DNA of 64,000 nucleotides from Dryomyza anilis (taxonomy: Eukaryota > Arthropoda > Insecta > Diptera > Dryomyzidae): contig OX638130.1 of assembly GCA_951804985.1 (NCBI GenBank), positions 116,697,593 through 116,761,592 of the forward strand. Reading direction: 5' to 3'. The translations under genes and the position numbers were made by a program. Position 1 is the stretch's first letter, and every line of letters begins with the position of its first letter. Below, in pieces: positions 22,326 to 34,209 of the stretch. The notes under the pieces are model-generated. The model saw only the letters and a program-made list of their open reading frames with translations. It ran no database searches and was not told the origin of the DNA.

Positions 22326-24075
22326 AGTGAACATTTTTATTTATACTGAAAAATTTAATTTTGAGTGAAAATTTTAATCTTGAGTGAAAAAAATAATTTT
22401 TAGTAAAAAATTTAATTTTAGTAAAAAAATTTAATTTTTTAGTTAAAAATTATTTTTTTAGTGAAAAATTAAATTTTTAGTGAAAAATTAAATTTTTAGT
22501 GAAAAATTTAATTTTTAGTGAATAATTGAATTTTTAGTGCAAAATGGAATTTATAGTGAAAAATTCAACTTTTAGTGAAAAATTGAATTTTTAGTGAAAA
22601 TTTGAATTTTTAGTGAAAATTTGAATTTTTAGTGAAAATTTGAATTTTTAGTGAAAATTGGAATTTTTTAGTGAAAATTGGAATTTTTTAGTGAAAATTG
22701 GAATTTTTAATGAAAAATTAAATTTTATTGAAAATTTTGATTTTTCGTGAAAATTTGAATTTTTAGTGAAAATTTTGAATTTTTAGTGAAAAATTGAATT
22801 TTTAGTGAAAAATTGAATTTTTAGTGAAAAATTGAATTTTTAGTGAAAAATTGAATATTTACTGACAATTTGAATTTTTTCCTGACAATTTAAATTTTAG
22901 TGAAAAATTTAATTTTAGTAAAAAATTTAATTTTTAGTGATAAATTAAATTTTTAGTGAAAAATTAAATTTTTAGTGAATTATTGAATTTTTAGTGCAAA
23001 ATGGAATTTTTAGTGAAAAATTGATATTTTCGTGAAAAATTGAATTTTTAGTGCAAAAATGAATTTTTAGTGAAAAATTGAATTTTTACTGACAATTTGA
23101 ATTTTTTTACTTACAATTTAAATTTTAGTGAAAAATTGAATTTTTAGTGAAAATTTCAATTTTTAGTGAAAATTTGAATTTTTAGTGAAAATTTGAATTT
23201 TTCAGTGAAAATTTGAATTTGTAGTGAAAATTTAAATTTTTAGTGAAAAATTGAATTATTAGTGAAAAATTGAATTTTTAGTGAAAAATTGAATTTTTAG
23301 TGAAGAATTGAATTTTTATTGAATTTTTAGTGCAAAATGGAATTTTTAGTGAAAAATTGATATTTTCGTGAAAAATTGAATTTTTAGTGCAAAAATGAAT
23401 TTTTAGTGAAAAATTGAATTTTTACTGACAATTTGAATTTTTTTACTTACAATTTAAATTTTAGTGAAAAATTGAATTTTTAGTGAAAATTTCAATTTTT
23501 AGTGAAAATTTGAATTTTTAGTGAAAATTTGAATTTTTCAGTGAAAATTTGAATTTGTAGTGAAAATTTAAATTTTTAGTGAAAAATTGAATTATTAGTG
23601 AAAAATTGAATTTTTAGTGAAAAATTGAATTTTTAGTGAAGAATTGAATTTTTAGTGAAAAATTGAATTTTTAGTGAAAAATTGAATTTTTAGTAAAAAA
23701 TTCAATTTTTAGTGAAAATTTTAATTTTTAGTGAAAATTTTAATTTTTAGTGAAAATTTTAATTTTTAGTGAAAATTTTAATTTTTAGTGAAAATTTTAA
23801 TTTTTAGTGAAAATTTGAATTTTTAGTGAAAATTTGAATTTTTAGTGAAAATTTGAATTTTTAGTGAAAATTTAAATTTTTAGTGAAAAATTAAATTTTT
23901 TAATAAAAAATTAAATTTTATTGAAAATTTAAATTTTTCGTGAAAATTGAATTTTTAGGAAAAAAATTGAATTTTTAGTAAAAAATTGAATTTTTAGTGA
24001 AAAATTGAATTTTTAGTGAAAAATTGAATTTTTAGTGAAAATTTGAATTTTTAGTGAAAAATTTATTTTTTTTAG
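22325..24075 (+). repeat. 19-mer minisatellite, block 2, with a 336-bp internal duplication
   Basis: Same unit and orientation as block 1, with variants (AAAATTTGAATTTTTAGTG, AAAATTTTAATTTTTAGTG) grouped in runs. A segment with the rare words TGATATTTTCGTG and TTTTTTACTTACAATTT occurs at about 23001 and again at 23337, nearly identical over some 320 bases, showing a recent duplication of many units at once. Confidence 0.95.
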
Positions 24076-25140
24076 TATTTTTTTGTTTTTTGAATTTTTC
24101 TTCTTTTTCATTATTTCCCCATCCACTGAAATTAACTCCGCATTCATTCCCACAACTCGCATTCGCCGAACTGCAATTCAATTAAAATAAATTTTACCAA
24201 ATTACAGTTTAATTGACGGTTTAATGACCCGACCACCCGACAACCACATAGTTTAAACACTACAACACCTCGAACATTAAGTTAATTAAATATAAAAAAA
24301 ACAAAGTAGTTGCCAACGTATTTAAATAAAATGTTTGTTTTTATCTTATATTGTTTCGTTTCTACTTTATTTTCTCAACAATTTCACACTTTGTAGCAAC
24401 AATAAAGTGAGAACAATTTCCAGCTTATCCAAAACCAATCTGACATAACAATTGACCATCATTACACAACAACAAAAAGTACGCAAAACAGCAACAAAAC
24501 GCACAACAACAAATACAACACGTTTTAATGAAGTCTGTATTTTATTAAAAAAGCAAAAGAAGAAAAAACATTGTTTAACTCCACTTGAAAGACAGACAGA
24601 CTCGAGTCGTCGAACAGAACAAAATGACGCATAATTGTTATGCCAGCCATGGATAAACATCGACGCAATCATCATTATGCGCATGAGCAACAATTGCTGG
24701 TTCTAGTTGCCAACATTCCACATGTTGCTGCTGCTGCTGCCGCTACTACTGTTGTTGTTAAAATTGACATGCAAAACAGGCTGCCTCTGGCTGCGCTACT
24801 GCTGGCCACCTCTTTGTGTTGGCAGTAGTAAGTATCAGCAACAGCAACATGTAATTTATACGCAGCAACGGCAGTATGAAAAAAAATCAAATGTACCTGT
24901 CGTTGCGCATGCGCAACATTATAGTTCGAAATTTCTTTGAATTTCATATTCAAAGCTGCTCCAATTCCCAGTGATTGATGTAATTGTTGCTTCTCCACTT
25001 GTTGTTGGTGCTGCTGCTGTTGTTGTGGCAAGTGTTGCACATAGTAGCGTCATAATTTAGAGCATACTTCTTCAGTTGCTGCTTCTTCTTTAGAACCACC
25101 ATTTGCAGTCGATGTTTCTTAAAATCTTCTTTCTCCCTTA
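24075..25140. repeat. A+T-rich spacer then opa-type CAG/CAA region
   Basis: 24075-24640 has no gene. 24690-25035 is dominated by GCTGCTGCTGC and CAACAACAG-type runs. ORFs on both strands here (up to 121 codons, minus) are Gln/Ala/Val tracts of triplet origin. Confidence 0.45.
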
Positions 25141-26630
25141 GTCTTAGCGTTGGCTAACACTCTTCTTGGAAGCCTAGTTTTCGAACATTTTTTTCGAATA
25201 CATCATACAAAACTGTTCTTCGAAAACTCTTTTACACACTCTTCTTCAAATATTTATCTTTGCTCTTGTTCGAGCTCAATTCTTTGAAGACTTTTATTCC
25301 AACACTATCTTATTTCAGTCATCTTCGAACACTCTTCCCAGAAAAAAGTCCTTCGAACACTTTACCAATCATAACCTTTTAAACATCCATCTGAATTTAT
25401 TTTTGCAGTTCCACCGACATCACATTCTCCTGTTTTATATTCCACCAGAAACTACTCCCCCAGACAACATTTTTGGCAGCCAAAGCAGCGTTGTTTGTAT
25501 CAAAAGCTGTCTATTTTCCGCTCGTTCCCAAAATATGCCGTGAATCTGACAATAAAATCCCTCAAAATTTGTCAACCTGCTACACACTTCCGAAAATATT
25601 CCATTTATCTGTGTGTTTGCCGGAAATATGCGCGAAAAAATTCTGAAAGCACTCTTCTTTAAACACTTTTTTCAAACACTCTCCCTCAAAACAGTCTTCT
25701 TTGAACTCTCTTCTTCACTATTCGTTGAATGCTCTTTTATAAAAGAGTAGTCTTCAAACAATACTTTTTTAGTTTATTTTCCATCAAATACTGGTCTTTC
25801 AGTTGTTGTGCCCGGCAATCCAGAGGTATGTGCGCTGGAATTGCATTCCAAAGGTCTCGCGTTTGAATCCCTGCTTGGTCGCTCGTGGTGATAATAAACC
25901 AAAAACGTATGGAATAGATTTCACAGTACAATGGATATATTCTGTCTGAGTGCTTTGGATCTTAGTAAATATTCCAAAAAAAGTCCTTCATCTGCTTCAG
26001 ATTCTACTGCTTTATAAACTTCTCTACCAAATCCTCCAACTTTTGAATGGACTTCATTACGATCTCTCTTTCAGTTATTCCACATAAGACTCATCTTCTT
26101 CGAACACTCCTTTTTATATAATCTTCTTGAGTAGCATTATCAAGCATTAATTTGTGAATACTCTTTATCGAAAACAGTTAAACAGTTTTCGTGTAATACT
26201 TCTTTAGTTTCTTTTACATTCGAAACTTGACTCTCAGTTACACCTTTTACAGATTTTTCTCCTCTAGACTATTTTTCACCAGATCCTTCTAATGGTTTTT
26301 ATGTTTTCCTGTACAAGACTCTTTATGAAACACTTTCTTCGTAAACTCTTCGAACTCTTTTATCGATACTGACTTAGACTATTCTACACCAGAGTCTCCT
26401 GCTTAAGTATAGACCTTATTAAGACCCATAATTCAGTGCATCTACTTAACAAGTTTTTTCAGTGCATCCACATTCAAGTTTTTTTTCTTCTTCAGGTTTG
26501 ATTTCTATCCTCATTAAGTAGCTCTTATTTAAGATTCAACTTTTTCGAAATGTTCCCGAACTTGAGCTCGTGACCCCTTCACAATATACGTACACTCTTA
26601 CTTCAGTACCACCCACAGATATTACTGGTC
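25140..26630 (+). repeat. pyrimidine-rich, loosely repeated TTCGAACACTCTTC region
   Basis: The plus strand is strongly C+T-biased, with many imperfect TTCTTCGAACACTCTT words. Periodicity is poor, so this looks like an old, decayed tandem array. No gene. Confidence 0.55.
25797..25890 (+). mobile_element. tRNA-like fragment, possible SINE head
   Basis: CAGAGGTATGTGCGCTGGAA, then CATTCCAAAGGTCTCGCG, then TTTGAATCCCTGC resembles a decayed tRNA D-arm, anticodon arm and B box (GGTTCGAATCCC-like). It interrupts the pyrimidine-rich array. It does not fold into a full acceptor stem, so it is not a working tRNA gene. SINE origin is inference. Confidence 0.4.
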
Positions 26631-26631
26631 T

Positions 26632-26910
26632 TCGCCATCTATCTTTATCCTTCTTCATATCTACCTTCATCCTTCTTTAGATCTACCTTCATCCTTCTTT
26701 AGAACTACCTTCATCCTTCTTCAGATCTATCGTCATCCTTCTTCAGATCTAACTTCATCCTTCTTCAGATCTACCGTCAGCATTCTTCAGATCTACCTTC
26801 AACCTTCTTCAGATCTACCGTCATCCTTCTTCAGATCTATCTTCATCCTTCTTCAGAAATACCTTCATCCTTCTTCAGATCTACCTTCATCCTTCATCTA
26901 CCTTCATCTC
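26632..26910 (+). repeat. 22-bp minisatellite (about 12 units)
   Basis: Units built of CATCCTTCTTCAGATCTAC plus CTT/GTT repeat every 22 bases with minor changes. The array sits in and shares composition with the older pyrimidine-rich stretch, from which it probably grew. Confidence 0.9.
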
Positions 26911-28235
26911 TTACATATATGTTTCACAGGATAGGACTTCAACATCTACATCTTCACATTTGATTCGCCAGTAATTAGACCAATCTACTTCAAATCCACT
27001 TCGTGGATGAAAATCTTCCCTTTTTGATCCCATAATTGCCAAACTCAGTAGTTGAAATAAATAAATATATTAAATAAAAAGATAACTCCTCAACCTCCTT
27101 TTCCAGTTTTTCCCGTATTTTGACCCCCATTCTTTAAATCACCCTTTTTGAACCGTAATCTTTTCGATAGCCTATTCTCTATCCTATTGCCTATTTCAAG
27201 TTTTCATGTGTTCAGACCCTCCGTATATCGCAGATAAGGTCTTTCTTCTTTCGTCTCCATCATCGTCTTCTATTCTTAATACCATTCTACTTTAATTCTT
27301 CCTCTAGTAGGCCATTCTAGTTATATTTCATATTCTTCAGAGCCTTTTATATTTCCATTTTTAGACCAACCTTGCTTTACCTCTTCTCTACCTCCTCAGA
27401 GACCCTCTCGTTGTCTTTCGCAGACACTCCTCTTTTTCAACACATTCTCGCAAATGTCTCAGCCTTCAAATGCGGCGTACCCATTCATCTGGCTTAAAGT
27501 CTTGTTGCCGCAATTGTTGCCTCAATTATTGCCTCCATTGTTGACTGCGCAACATCGTCGGACAGTTTCAGTGCGCAGACGCACAGCAGGTTCTTTGTTG
27601 TGACAAATGCGACGGCCTGCGGTTCTGCTGCCACTTGAATGGAATCTACATAATAACGCATTATTAACTAGGAACGTTATAAGTCCGGTCACTTTGCAGT
27701 CCGTCCATTTTTCGCACCGCCCATCCGTCAGAGTTGTTATGCCCCGCATTGCTGTGAACTGCTAGTTAAGTCAGCAACAGTAGCAACAACAACAAAATCA
27801 GCAATAAGAGCAACAGCAATATTAACATTAACAAGTACCAACAACATTAAATACATCTTCATTGTTGAAAAATGCGGAATTTGAATAGAGTGCTGCGCAT
27901 GCGCGTTGATTAATTGCACGGGAAGCGTTACGCCGCTCACGGTGGCATAGTTTTTATTATTTAAATATTTTATTGTTTAATAACATTGAATGGGGTTTAA
28001 GCTGGAGCTAATCTGCAACATTTTTCTCAACACTAGGAAATTAGTTTAATGTGTCGCAATCATTCAAAATTTCAAGCAACATTTGAGACCTTGGGTTCAA
28101 TTTGAAATTGTTTGTGTTTTGCTTTTTTTATATATTTTTTTATTCTCTTTGTGATCATTTATTAACAGATCTTACAAAAAGCAAATAGTAATAGTTTAGC
28201 ATTTTCTAAATATTTCTCAGATATACTGCAGCAAT
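26910..28235. other. pyrimidine-rich then mixed DNA, no gene seen
   Basis: 26910-27480 continues C+T-rich. 27480-27960 has mixed composition with CAACAGCAA runs, and GCGCATGCGCG is palindromic at about 27895; a 75-codon minus ORF (27522-27749) is not recognisable. 27960-28235 is A+T-rich. Confidence 0.35.
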
Positions 28236-30290
28236 CACGAACAAATTTCAACCTCTTTCAACCACTTTCAATCACTTGCAATCACTTGCGATCACTTTCA
28301 ACCATGTATAAGTATCAACCAATTTCTTGAATCTCTTCGCAATTTCAAGATCTACTAGTTACCTCCTACCCAATTAATATTTCCACAATTTTTAATAATT
28401 TGTACAACTTTCCAAGAATGTAAACGTTTTCAATTAAACCTAAATATTTTAATATTATTCTATACATTGTCGGTCGCTTTCAGCCTCTTTTAACGTTTTT
28501 GTAAAGGGTTTTTCAATAAGAGCACTACAAAAGTTTTTTCAAGAAATGTCAAAAGAGCGGCAAGAAATATGGCCTCGTTTGCTGTCCCTGTCGCTCTACT
28601 TTTGTAGCGTCCTTGTTAAAAAAAACCCTTTACAACTTTCAATTACTCAAAACAACTTTTTCAAATATATTTAACATTTTTTCTAAATGTATTCATCCAC
28701 TTTCATTCACTTTCAATTACTTTCAACTACTTTCACCTATTTTTAACTACTTTCAATCACTTTCAATCAATTTCAAGGTACATTGTCTATTCCAATTACT
28801 CCAGCCTATTTTAATCACCATGTTCAATCATAATTTCAACTTTTTGTAATAAACCTGAAATTGGCTCTAATTCTACATTTATTTCATCCACTTTCAATCT
28901 CTTTCTACGATTTTCAACCACTTCCATCCGTATTCAATCAAATATAAATTTCTCCAAGTACATTGTATCTCTCAGACAATTTGAACCTTTTCAATCGCTT
29001 TCAGTCTAATTTTATGTCTTTCAACCACTTTCAACAATTTTACAATAAAATTTAAAATTATCTCCAAAAGCATTCAACGACTTTCAATCACTTTTAACCT
29101 TTTTCAATAACTTTGAACTATTTGCAACTACTTTTATTCACTGTCAATCACTTTCAATTACTTTCAACCATTTTTCAACATATTTTTCGACTTTTAAACA
29201 ATTTCAACTACTTTCAATTTCTTTCCATTACTTTCCACCACTTTTAACTATTTTCAATCAATTTCCAAATACATTCTCTCTTCTATTTACTTCTAGCCTC
29301 TTTTAACCACATTCAACCAATGCCACCATTTTCAATCTTGTTCAACCCTTTACAAATAAATTTTACGTTTTGACCTAAATCTAAAATTTGATTATTTCAT
29401 CCATTTTCAATTTCTTTCAACGACTTCAACCATTCAACAAAATATAAATTTCTCCAAGTACATTGTATCTCTCAGACACTTTCTGACACGTTCAGTTACT
29501 TGTAGCCCCTTTTTAGTATTTCAATTACTTTCAACTACTTTCAATAATTTTTTCAATTAAATTACAAAATTTCTCTAAATGCAGTCGTCGACTTTCAATC
29601 ACTTTTAACGTTTTTCAATCACTTTCAATGATTTTCAACCACTTTCATTCACTTTCAATCGCTTTCAACAACTTTCAATAACATTTTATTTTATGCTTTA
29701 AATCATTTATCGACTTTCTATCACTTTCAACCACTTTCAACTATTTTCAATCAATTTCCAAATACATTATCTCTTCTAGTTACTGCCAGCCTCTTTCAAC
29801 AAATGCCACCATTTTCAATCTTGTTCAACCCTTTACAAATAAATTCTACGTTTTGACCTAAATCTAAAATTTGATTAGTTCATCCATTTTCAATTTCTTT
29901 CAACGATTTCAACCATTCAACAAAATAAAAATTTCTCCAAGTATATTGTATCTCTCAGACACTTTCTGACACCTTCAGTCACTTGTAGCCCCTATTTAGT
30001 CTTTCAATTACTTTCAACTACTTTCAATGATTTTTTCAATTAAATTAAAAAATGTCTCTAAATGCAATCATCGACTTTCAATAACTTTCAACCATTTTCA
30101 ATCACTTTCAATCACTTTCAATCACTTTCAATTACTTTCAATCATTTTCAACCACTTTCAATCGCTTTAATTTACCTTCAACAATTTTTCAAAAACTTTT
30201 TTTTAAATCATTTATCGACTTTCAATCACTTTCAACCTTTTTCAACTTCTTTCAATCATTTTCCATCACTCTTTCAACTATTTTTAAAAA
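28235..30290 (+). repeat. 10-bp minisatellite (TTTCAATCAC) with about 490-bp higher-order period
   Basis: TTTCAATCAC and variants (TTTCAACCAC, TTTCAACTAC) are reiterated for 2 kb. The rare landmark TTGTATCTCTCAGAC recurs at about 28963, 29463 and 29945, spaced 500 and 482, with conserved neighbours (ACTTGTAGCCCC), so long blocks were duplicated. A MITE interrupts the array at 28503-28635. The two plus-strand ORFs (28613-28849, 30062-30295) are repeat products. Confidence 0.9.
28503..28635. mobile_element. 133-bp MITE, GTAAAGGGTTTTT ends
   Basis: Begins GTAAAGGGTTTTTCAATAAG and ends AACCCTTTAC; the arms also share CGCTACAAAAGT-type text (GCACTACAAAAGT against ACTTTTGTAGCGTCC). The right two thirds (AAATGTCAAAAGAGCGGCAA to the end) match one arm of the large foldback at 32714-33016. 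Confidence 0.8.
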
Positions 30291-31690
30291 AATAAATTTT
30301 TTTTATTATATTTTTTTTTATTTAAAGCATTTTGCAAGCAATTCTTTTAATTTGATTTTCAACTGAGCTGCTGCCAAACAACAATAGAATTCACCAGAAT
30401 GACGGATGCCGTCGTTGCGCATGCGCTCGTCGCATGCCACCTTCAACTTGTTAATTTATGAAAATTGCACTTAGAGCAAAAACGACAACAAAAACAAGAC
30501 ACACTTGGTGCAAAATCTAATTTGACTGATGAGCTCGTTAACGCTGATAACTGGGTTGAGAGGCTGAGAAAAGGTGCCGCCGACCGACATTCAAATGGAC
30601 GACAAACAGTTGAAAGCATGATCGAGCAGACGGACAAATGGCAGATAGACAGACAGACAAACAAAAAATGTAGGACAGACAAAAGAACGCCACCTACAAT
30701 CAAGACGATATAATAAGTGGGTTTTGCTCTAATTAATTTTTTTATTTTATTTTTTTATTATATTATTTGCCTTAATGCAGCTACAAAGGTAAGTGTACAA
30801 AATGACGTTGTTGCTGCTGCGTCATTTTGTTGCTTTTGTTGCAGTCGTTACAAGACAATCGTGTGCAACAAGTGGCGGCAACACATGCTCTGCATCTGCA
30901 GCATGTCGTAAATTTGTAGCAATTTATTGTTGCTGCTTTTTGGTAGCAGCAACTGCAACAGCAGCAGTTGGTTGTTTTATTTTATTTTTGTATTTTGTGT
31001 TTCTATTGCTTTTGTACTGCGTGTAAATTGCAACTAAATTTTATTCTAGTTTTAGAATGAAAATTGAATTGAATTTGAATTCAATTGCAACGGCATTATA
31101 CACAATTTACACATACAACAGACAGACGGACGGACGACTTGTTGCTAGTTTTTGTAGTTATTGTTGTTGCTGGTGCTGCTGCTGCAGCATTGGCAACAAC
31201 TGCTGCCATTATCTGCATGCGGCACAATTTCGTATCTGTTTGCAATGCATTATTTTTCCAATGACTGCTGTTGTTACTGCTGCTGCTGTTACTCCCCATG
31301 GCGCATTGACGGACAAAAAGCATTGATTTGATATTGAAATTAATTACACTGCTTCACTGTATGCTGCAGTATACAATGATGCATTGTTAGTTACTACATG
31401 CAGATAAATATTTTTTTTTTATATATTTCATAATAAATGATATTTTACGATTGCATGGTATTAATTAAGCCTTCAACGATATTTGCGAAATATTCTTACA
31501 TCAATGAACAAAATCATAAATTTAATGAGTGATATAAAAAAAAAACAAATAAATATATTTTTTTTATATATTCAATATTATAAATATTTTTATCATAACG
31601 AAGTGGTTTACATTATATTGATGAATTTCATTATTTAGGAATTAATTGTTTTTCAATATCATGAATTTAAAACTTATTAAGAGTTTTTCA
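30290..31690. repeat. mixed and opa-type region, no gene seen
   Basis: 30400-30710 has mixed composition with a CAGACAGACAAAC microsatellite; 30800-30970 and 31150-31300 contain TTGCTGCTGC/GCAGCAACTGC runs; the rest is A+T-rich. ORFs (86-89 codons) are compositional. Confidence 0.35.
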
Positions 31691-31930
31691 TCATATTGAA
31701 TAATTATTTCATCACATTGATGAATTCCATTATAAAATTGATGAATTTGTTCAGCACACTGATGAATTTGTTCATCACATTGATGAATTTTTTTCATCAC
31801 ATTGATGTATTAATTCGACATATTAATGAATTGTTTCTTTATATTTATGAATTCGTTCACCTTATTGATGAATTTGTTTATCAAATTGATGAATTTGTTC
31901 TTCATATCTATGATTTTCTCCAAAGTATTA
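31690..31930 (+). repeat. 21-bp repeat (TTGATGAATTTGTTCATCACA)-like array
   Basis: TTGATGAATTTGTTCATCAC is repeated about ten times with decay. Because 21 is divisible by 3, one frame stays open and yields a 7-residue reiteration (FITLMNL-type) in the 119-codon ORF at 31696-32055, which I regard as non-coding. ATTGATGAA words also characterise the arrays at 43.6-44.7 kb and the MITEs at 4650 and 33755. Confidence 0.7.
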
Positions 31931-32710
31931 TTAAATTCATTAAACATAAAAGTTCACCAGCTATAATTTTGAAATTTATTATTAATGTCATTACGACAAC
32001 TACAAAAAATATTCGTTCTGCAATTATAATGTCGTATATTAGTAGATTTTTTTAAGAATATACGACATTTTAACTTCGAGGCGATGAAATGTGTCTACTA
32101 CTTAATTTACCATGTGACCTAACTGTCCTTTTTGATTTTATGTACTTGATCTATTGTTGGTTATGCGTTTTTTCGTTGTATTTGAATTTTTTTTTATCTA
32201 TTTTCTTATCTTGCAACAGCTTTTATAATATTTGGATTTTATATTTTTTTTTTCGACTTTAAATTACACTGTAAAAGTTGCAGGAATTATGGGTTACATG
32301 TGTGGCACTGATTCGGAAAATTTGGAGATATGGCCGATTTTTAATTTTTGCAAAAAAAAAAAAATTCAATATGAATTAATTAAACAAAAAATAATATTTT
32401 AAATAAAAATATAAAACAAAAAAATCGAAAAAAAATATATTTTTTTTAAACAAATATATACATATATAATTAAATATTAAAATAAATGTTTAAAAAAAAG
32501 AAAAATATTTGCGAAAAAAATGTTTCATGTCGTGCAAGTATTATAAGAAATAATAAACAAAAAACCACTTGAAACCTCTAAATTTGGCAAATATGAATTT
32601 AAAACAAATATTTTAATTGAAATATGGTTGATGAACAAAATTCGACAATATGATGTATATTGGTGACTTACGTATTTGTTCATCAATGTGATGAAACCTA
32701 GACTTGGCAT
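31930..32710. other. A+T-rich DNA, no gene seen
   Basis: Long A and T runs; nothing recognised apart from GATGAA-type words near 32630-32690. Confidence 0.5.
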
Positions 32711-32711
32711 T

Positions 32712-33056
32712 TAAAGGGTTTTTCAACAGGGACGCTACAAAAGTAGAGCGACAGGGACAGCAAACGACGCCATATTTCTTGCCGCTCTTTTGACATTTCT
32801 CTTTAGTAAGGTTTGCCATTTCATGATAGGAAGATATACGAATTCGAATTTCGGTAGGAAATTTTAATAATTTCGACTCGTTGTTGGCTCGCATATCTTT
32901 CCATCATCAAATGGCAAACCTTATTGAAGAAAAATGTCGAAAGAGCGGCAAGAAATATGGCATCGTTAGCTGTCCCTGTCGCTCTACTTTTGTAGCGTCC
33001 CTGTTAAAAAACCCTTGAAAAAAACTTTTGTAGCGCTCTTATTGAAAAACCCTTTA
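32712..33056. mobile_element. large foldback element with 128-base arms plus an extra terminus
   Basis: The left arm 32714-32841 starts AAGGGTTTTTCAACAGGGAC; its reverse complement occupies 32889-33016 with scattered mismatches, leaving a 47-base loop. Shared landmarks are CGCTACAAAAGTAGAGCGAC, AAGAAATATGGC (as complement), AAGGTTTGCCATTT and AAGATAT. Directly after the right arm, 33017-33056 (ACTTTTGTAGCGCTCTTATT ... AACCCTTTAC) is the reverse complement of the left end of the MITE at 28503. The structure is therefore a composite of two terminus types. Confidence 0.85.
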
Positions 33057-33168
33057 CTTTACCAATTCGAAGAACATGTTTACAGTCATTCATCAAATTT
33101 ATATTAAATTCAGAACATTGATGATTTATAGTGATCAATATTATTAATTGTTCTTCAATACAATTTTC

Positions 33169-33418
33169 ACACCGAAAGAAATATTTACCTAATTGAAGTA
33201 AAATTGCCCCATAATAAATTACTCTTACATAAACACAAATTTCTTTTATTTGAAGAAAAAATAGTTGATTTGATAAAAATTTTCTTTGATTACAAGAAAA
33301 AAACACTCTTAACCTCTACATAGTATGATTTTTTTCTATATGATTTAAAGTAATATATTCTATGGAGCTAAATCATTTCCATCTTTACTTGAAATAGGTA
33401 AATTATTTTTTGGGTGCA
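33169..33418. mobile_element. foldback MITE, CACC...GGGTG ends
   Basis: The left end CACCGAAAGAAATATTTACC pairs with the right end GGTAAATTATTTTTTGGGTG (imperfect, about 35 bases, including TAATTGAAGTAAA against TTTACTTGAAATA). About 250 bp, non-coding, with CAC...GTG tips like the element at 9566. Confidence 0.65.
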
Positions 33419-33544
33419 TGGTTTTAAAAACGAATTTCTTCAGTATGAAGCACATTTTCTGGGTAAACATTTGTATTACATTTAATTCACATAAATTATA
33501 TTACAACTTTTTTTTGCGATATGCATATCGAGTATGCTTAATAT

Positions 33545-33746
33545 AGCGTCGTTGGATCGATTGGTTAGTGCGTTGAACCATAGACCAAAAGGCCTCGGGT
33601 TCGATCTCAGCACCTATAAAAATCTTTTTATAGAAAAAAATGTTCAATAAGATGCTACCTCTCCGTAGTCAATGGCAAACCAACAAGAGTAAAATATTGC
33701 CTAAGAAAAGCGCTCACCCCATCGTTCGGTTTCGACATTAACACAG
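33545..33746 (+). mobile_element. tRNA-derived SINE, diverged copy, 3' end missing
   Basis: Matches the SINE at 11057: GATTGGTTAGTGCGTTGAAC (A-box region), GGCCTCGGGTTCGATCTC (B-box region), then GATGCTACCTCTCCG, CAATGGCAAACCAAC and GTTCGG in the same order. It stops at about 33746, where a TA-CACAGAAAAAATAT terminus begins. More diverged than the first copy, hence older. Confidence 0.8.
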
Positions 33747-33930
33747 TACACAGAAAAAATATCTTCTTCATATTGATGAATTTCGTTCTTCAAACCATGA
33801 TTCATTGCATTGCATGAACAATTCATAATATTGCTCACTAAAAAACATCAATGTTATGAATTCATTATCAATTTGATGAATAGTACAAAATATATGTACA
33901 CCATCTTAAAGAATAATGTTCATCAAACCC
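33747..33930 (+). mobile_element. MITE-like repeat abutting the SINE
   Basis: Starts TA-CACAGAAAAAATATC, then CATATTGATGAATTTCG and TTCTTCAAACCATGATTCAT, matching the repeat at about 4650. A second, inexact GTACACCATC...TTCATCAAACCC copy follows at 33895-33925. The right boundary is uncertain. Confidence 0.55.
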
Positions 33931-34209
33931 AAGTTCAATGAAAATATTTGTTGCCATACTTCTCAGTTCTAGTATTTGTGCATTAGGGCATTTTTTCATA
34001 TAGTTCTAACAGGATTTAAAAGTTACATAGTGCTGCTAAATTTTAGCACAATAAAAATTGAGTTGGAAAATATAATGTTCTGTATTCGCACATTGCAGAT
34101 GATGTTAAAAAACACTTTAAATCCATAATTTTTATTTTATTTACCATCTAAATAAAATTATTTTAGATCGGAATTGGCTCAAAAAAAAAAAGTTTAAATC
34201 TATGATTAA

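Noticed and set aside
24675..25040. 121-codon Gln-rich minus-strand ORF
   Set aside because: Opa-type CAG/CAA repeat with overlapping ORFs on the other strand and no recognisable domain.
31696..32055. 119-codon ORF with FITLMNL-type repeats as a membrane protein
   Set aside because: Follows a 21-bp repeat (divisible by 3) and fades with it.
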